From positions 1-64,000 of the forward strand of contig NZ_LSIC01000107.1 in the NCBI RefSeq assembly GCF_001556045.1: a stretch of DNA of 64,000 bases. Reading direction: 5' to 3'. The notes beneath the pieces were generated by a model. It had not been told where the DNA came from. It searched no databases and worked only from the letters and a program-made list of their open reading frames with translations. The DNA comes from Bradyrhizobium sp. CCH5-F6 (GTDB lineage: Bacteria > Pseudomonadota > Alphaproteobacteria > Rhizobiales > Xanthobacteraceae). Positions 62,481 through 64,000 of this stretch are shown piece by piece (positions within the stretch are counted from its first letter, which is position 1; every line of letters begins with the position of its first letter). Made by a program: the position numbers and the translations under genes.

Positions 62481-62668
62481 GGCCTGTCTCGCTGTTGATT
62501 CAGTTCCTCGCCGCGCGCTGGAACTCCTGACGTCATCGATCGGTCGCATTCGCCGACTCGCATCAACGCCACGGCCGTTGGTGCAAAGATAACTGCCCGG
62601 ACAACGATCCGTCAGACCTTGCAGACAGAAAAAGGGCGGCTGCCTTCGCAACCGCCCTTGCCGTTCCC

Positions 62669-62754
62669 GTAGCCCGGATGAGCAAAGCGACATCCGGGAT
62701 AGGTTCATCAACTCGCACAGGCCTCCCGGATATCGCTTCGCTCATCCGGGCTAC
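62669..62754. repeat. Palindromic intergenic repeat, family A copy 3
   Basis: Arms GTAGCCCGGATGAGCAAAGC and GATATCGCTTCGCTCATCCG-GGCTAC flank a 30-base centre, 13 bases from the cytochrome c-prime stop. Related to 15721-15798 and 23668-23734. Confidence 0.87.
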
Positions 62755-62767
62755 GAAAGTATCCGCC

Positions 62768-63214
62768 TCAGCCATTCTTGATGCGATAGGTCTCGTGGCA
62801 GCCGCCGCATTCCTTGCCGATCGCGGGCATGTTCGCCTTGAGCGAGTCGAGATCCTTGATCTTGGCTTTGGCTTCGCCGACGACCTTGGCGAAGCTCGCG
62901 ATCTTCGCATCGAAGCCGGCCTTGTCCTCCCAGACCTTCGGCGAGGTGCTGTAGTCGCCGTCGAGCTTCACGCCCTTGGCGCTGGCCGGAAACAGGTTCG
63001 GCAGCTTCTTGGCGGTATCCTCGAACTGCGCCAGCGCGCTGTCCACCGTGGCCTGGTCGTAGGGCTTCTCGCCCTTGACCATCGCCGACATCGCGCCGGC
63101 GTTCTTGCCGTTGCCCTTCATCAAGGCCTGGACCTCCTTGACGGAATCCTGCTGCGCCCAAACGGCGCCCATGCCGAGCAGCAGCGCGCCCCCAACGACC
63201 AAAACTCGCTTCAT
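62768..63214 (-). CDS. Cytochrome c-prime (class II cytochrome c)
   Basis: A 148-residue protein with a signal peptide (VLVVGGALLLGMGAVWAQ) and a four-helix class II cytochrome domain. The single haem site CGGCH is near the C-terminus (GKECGGCHETYRIKNG), and VKEVQALMKGNGKNAGAMSAM is helix 1. Periplasmic; the family binds NO or CO or passes electrons. It starts 163 bases downstream of the molybdenum hydroxylase stop on the same strand, so a joint electron path is possible. ATG at 63214. Confidence 0.92.
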   Translation of the reverse strand: MKRVLVVGGALLLGMGAVWAQQDSVKEVQALMKGNGKNAGAMSAMVKGEKPYDQATVDSALAQFEDTAKKLPNLFPASAKGVKLDGDYSTSPKVWEDKAGFDAKIASFAKVVGEAKAKIKDLDSLKANMPAIGKECGGCHETYRIKNG

Positions 63215-63376
63215 TCGCAAAAATCCTTCTCCTGATGCAGGATCATGCCGACCCCTCGATGAGGCCAACACCGCCTGGCAGATTTCATTCCCTCCCGGCG
63301 CGACGACAGATCGTCGCGCAGGGATCGTTGGTTCGACATCCTGTCCGGCAAAACGCGTTCCGCGTCTGCTTGGGGG

Positions 63377-64000
63377 TCACAGGCTATGGCGCCGGTGATG
63401 CTCGCTGATTGCGATCCACACCCGCTCCGGCGTTGCCGGCATGTCGATGTGGTCGATCTTGTATTCGCGCCAGAGCGCGTCGACGATGGCGTTGACGATC
63501 GCCGGGCAGGAGCCGATCGCGCCGGCCTCGCCCGCCCCCTTCACCCCCATCGGATTGGTCTTGCAGGGGATGTTGTTGGTCTCGAACACGAAGGCCGGCC
63601 CGTCCGCCGCGCGCGGCAGCGCGTAGTCCATGAAGGTCGCGGTGATGAGCTGGCCGTCGGTGGCGCCATACACCACCTGCTCCATCAGCGCCTGGCCGAT
63701 GCCCTGCATGGCGCCGCCATGCACCTGTCCCGCCAGCAGCAGCGGATTGAGCGTCTTGCCGAAATCGTCGACGATCACGTAGTTGACGATCTTGATGATG
63801 CCGGTGGCCGGATCGATCTCGACCTCCGCGACATGGGTGCCGTTCGGATAGGTGCCGTCGGCGCTGGCAAAGGTCGCGCTGCCGTTCAGCTTCGATGGAT
63901 CGACGCCCGGCCGCTTGGCGAGATCGGCGAACGAGATCGAGCGGTCGGTGCCGGCGATGCGCACCACGCCTTCCGAAATCTCGAGGTCGCCCGCGCTGGC
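63377..64000 (-). CDS. Xanthine dehydrogenase-family molybdopterin subunit, C-terminal part (cut by window edge)
   Basis: 208 codons of the C-terminal end of a large molybdenum hydroxylase subunit (XdhB/CoxL-like). VIVDDFGKTLNPLLLAGQVH and GGAMQGIGQALMEQVVYG bind the pterin, and NPMGVKGAGEAGAIGSCPAI contains the catalytic Glu of GxGEAG. It hydroxylates an aldehyde or N-heterocycle, or oxidises CO in true CoxL. The CO-specific active-site loop would be upstream, outside the window, so the substrate cannot be called. Confidence 0.9.
   Translation of the reverse strand, partial: ASAGDLEISEGVVRIAGTDRSISFADLAKRPGVDPSKLNGSATFASADGTYPNGTHVAEVEIDPATGIIKIVNYVIVDDFGKTLNPLLLAGQVHGGAMQGIGQALMEQVVYGATDGQLITATFMDYALPRAADGPAFVFETNNIPCKTNPMGVKGAGEAGAIGSCPAIVNAIVDALWREYKIDHIDMPATPERVWIAISEHHRRHSL

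Overview
This GC-rich window looks like a chromosomal segment of a Bradyrhizobium-type alphaproteobacterium (Bradyrhizobium or a close Rhodopseudomonas-like relative). The assignment is an inference. It rests on the FlbT-type flagellar system, TTAA-N7-TTAA (CtrA-type) boxes, a GGAAC-N16-CGTT (EcfG-type) promoter, a TipN/GPR-class giant polarity protein, and many short palindromic intergenic repeats of the kind common in that genus. I see no tRNA, rRNA, CRISPR array, transposase or phage gene; the window reads as core chromosome with mosaic repeats between genes.

Layout. 1-12.5 kb is flagellar: the start of a flagellin gene, flbT, and flgE-flgK-flgL reading leftward. Directly behind flgL, and with its own predicted CtrA box, lies a tight four-gene operon: glycosyltransferase-like protein, fold-type-I PLP enzyme, ATP-grasp ligase, group II PLP decarboxylase. 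It looks like a small biosynthetic or modification pathway embedded in the flagellar locus and is the best candidate here for an undescribed system. 12.5-24 kb is mixed housekeeping: exported MsrB, FAD oxidoreductase, SixA-like phosphatase, a Usp protein, a DUF1127/MocR pair, a ferritin-like stress protein with an EcfG promoter, a UPF0104 membrane protein and a secreted SGNH hydrolase, with repeat-rich gaps.

24.1-30.7 kb is a complete D-glucarate/galactarate pathway: LysR regulator, kdgD, gudD, 2-oxoglutarate semialdehyde dehydrogenase and garD. Both sugar acids would converge on 5-dehydro-4-deoxyglucarate and end at 2-oxoglutarate. 30.7-34.7 kb is a MipA/OmpV outer-membrane protein with a partner, divergent from an OmpR-type two-component system. 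34.9-39.1 kb holds small secreted proteins, a ferredoxin-NADP reductase, a thioesterase, a [2Fe-2S] ferredoxin and an Hpt protein.

39.5-45.2 kb is one 1880-codon gene for a membrane-anchored coiled-coil protein with 22- and 44-residue repeats, resembling the growth-pole/polarity proteins GPR, RgsE and TipN and preceded by a perfect CtrA-type box. 45.4-48.2 kb is an MCE/Mla lipid transporter (mlaE-mlaF-mlaD). 48.3-58.2 kb holds a dipeptide epimerase, an MFS transporter, an unrecognised Ala/Pro/Glu-rich protein, a FucU-like protein, a secreted caspase-fold protein, a serine/threonine dehydratase, and a GT4 glycosyltransferase with an LpxH-like phosphoesterase. 58.4-64 kb holds thiD, a stand-alone Lrp sensor domain, a dihaem cytochrome c, a CHRD protein, a Cys/Met-metabolism PLP enzyme, cytochrome c-prime and the C-terminal part of a molybdenum hydroxylase cut by the window edge.
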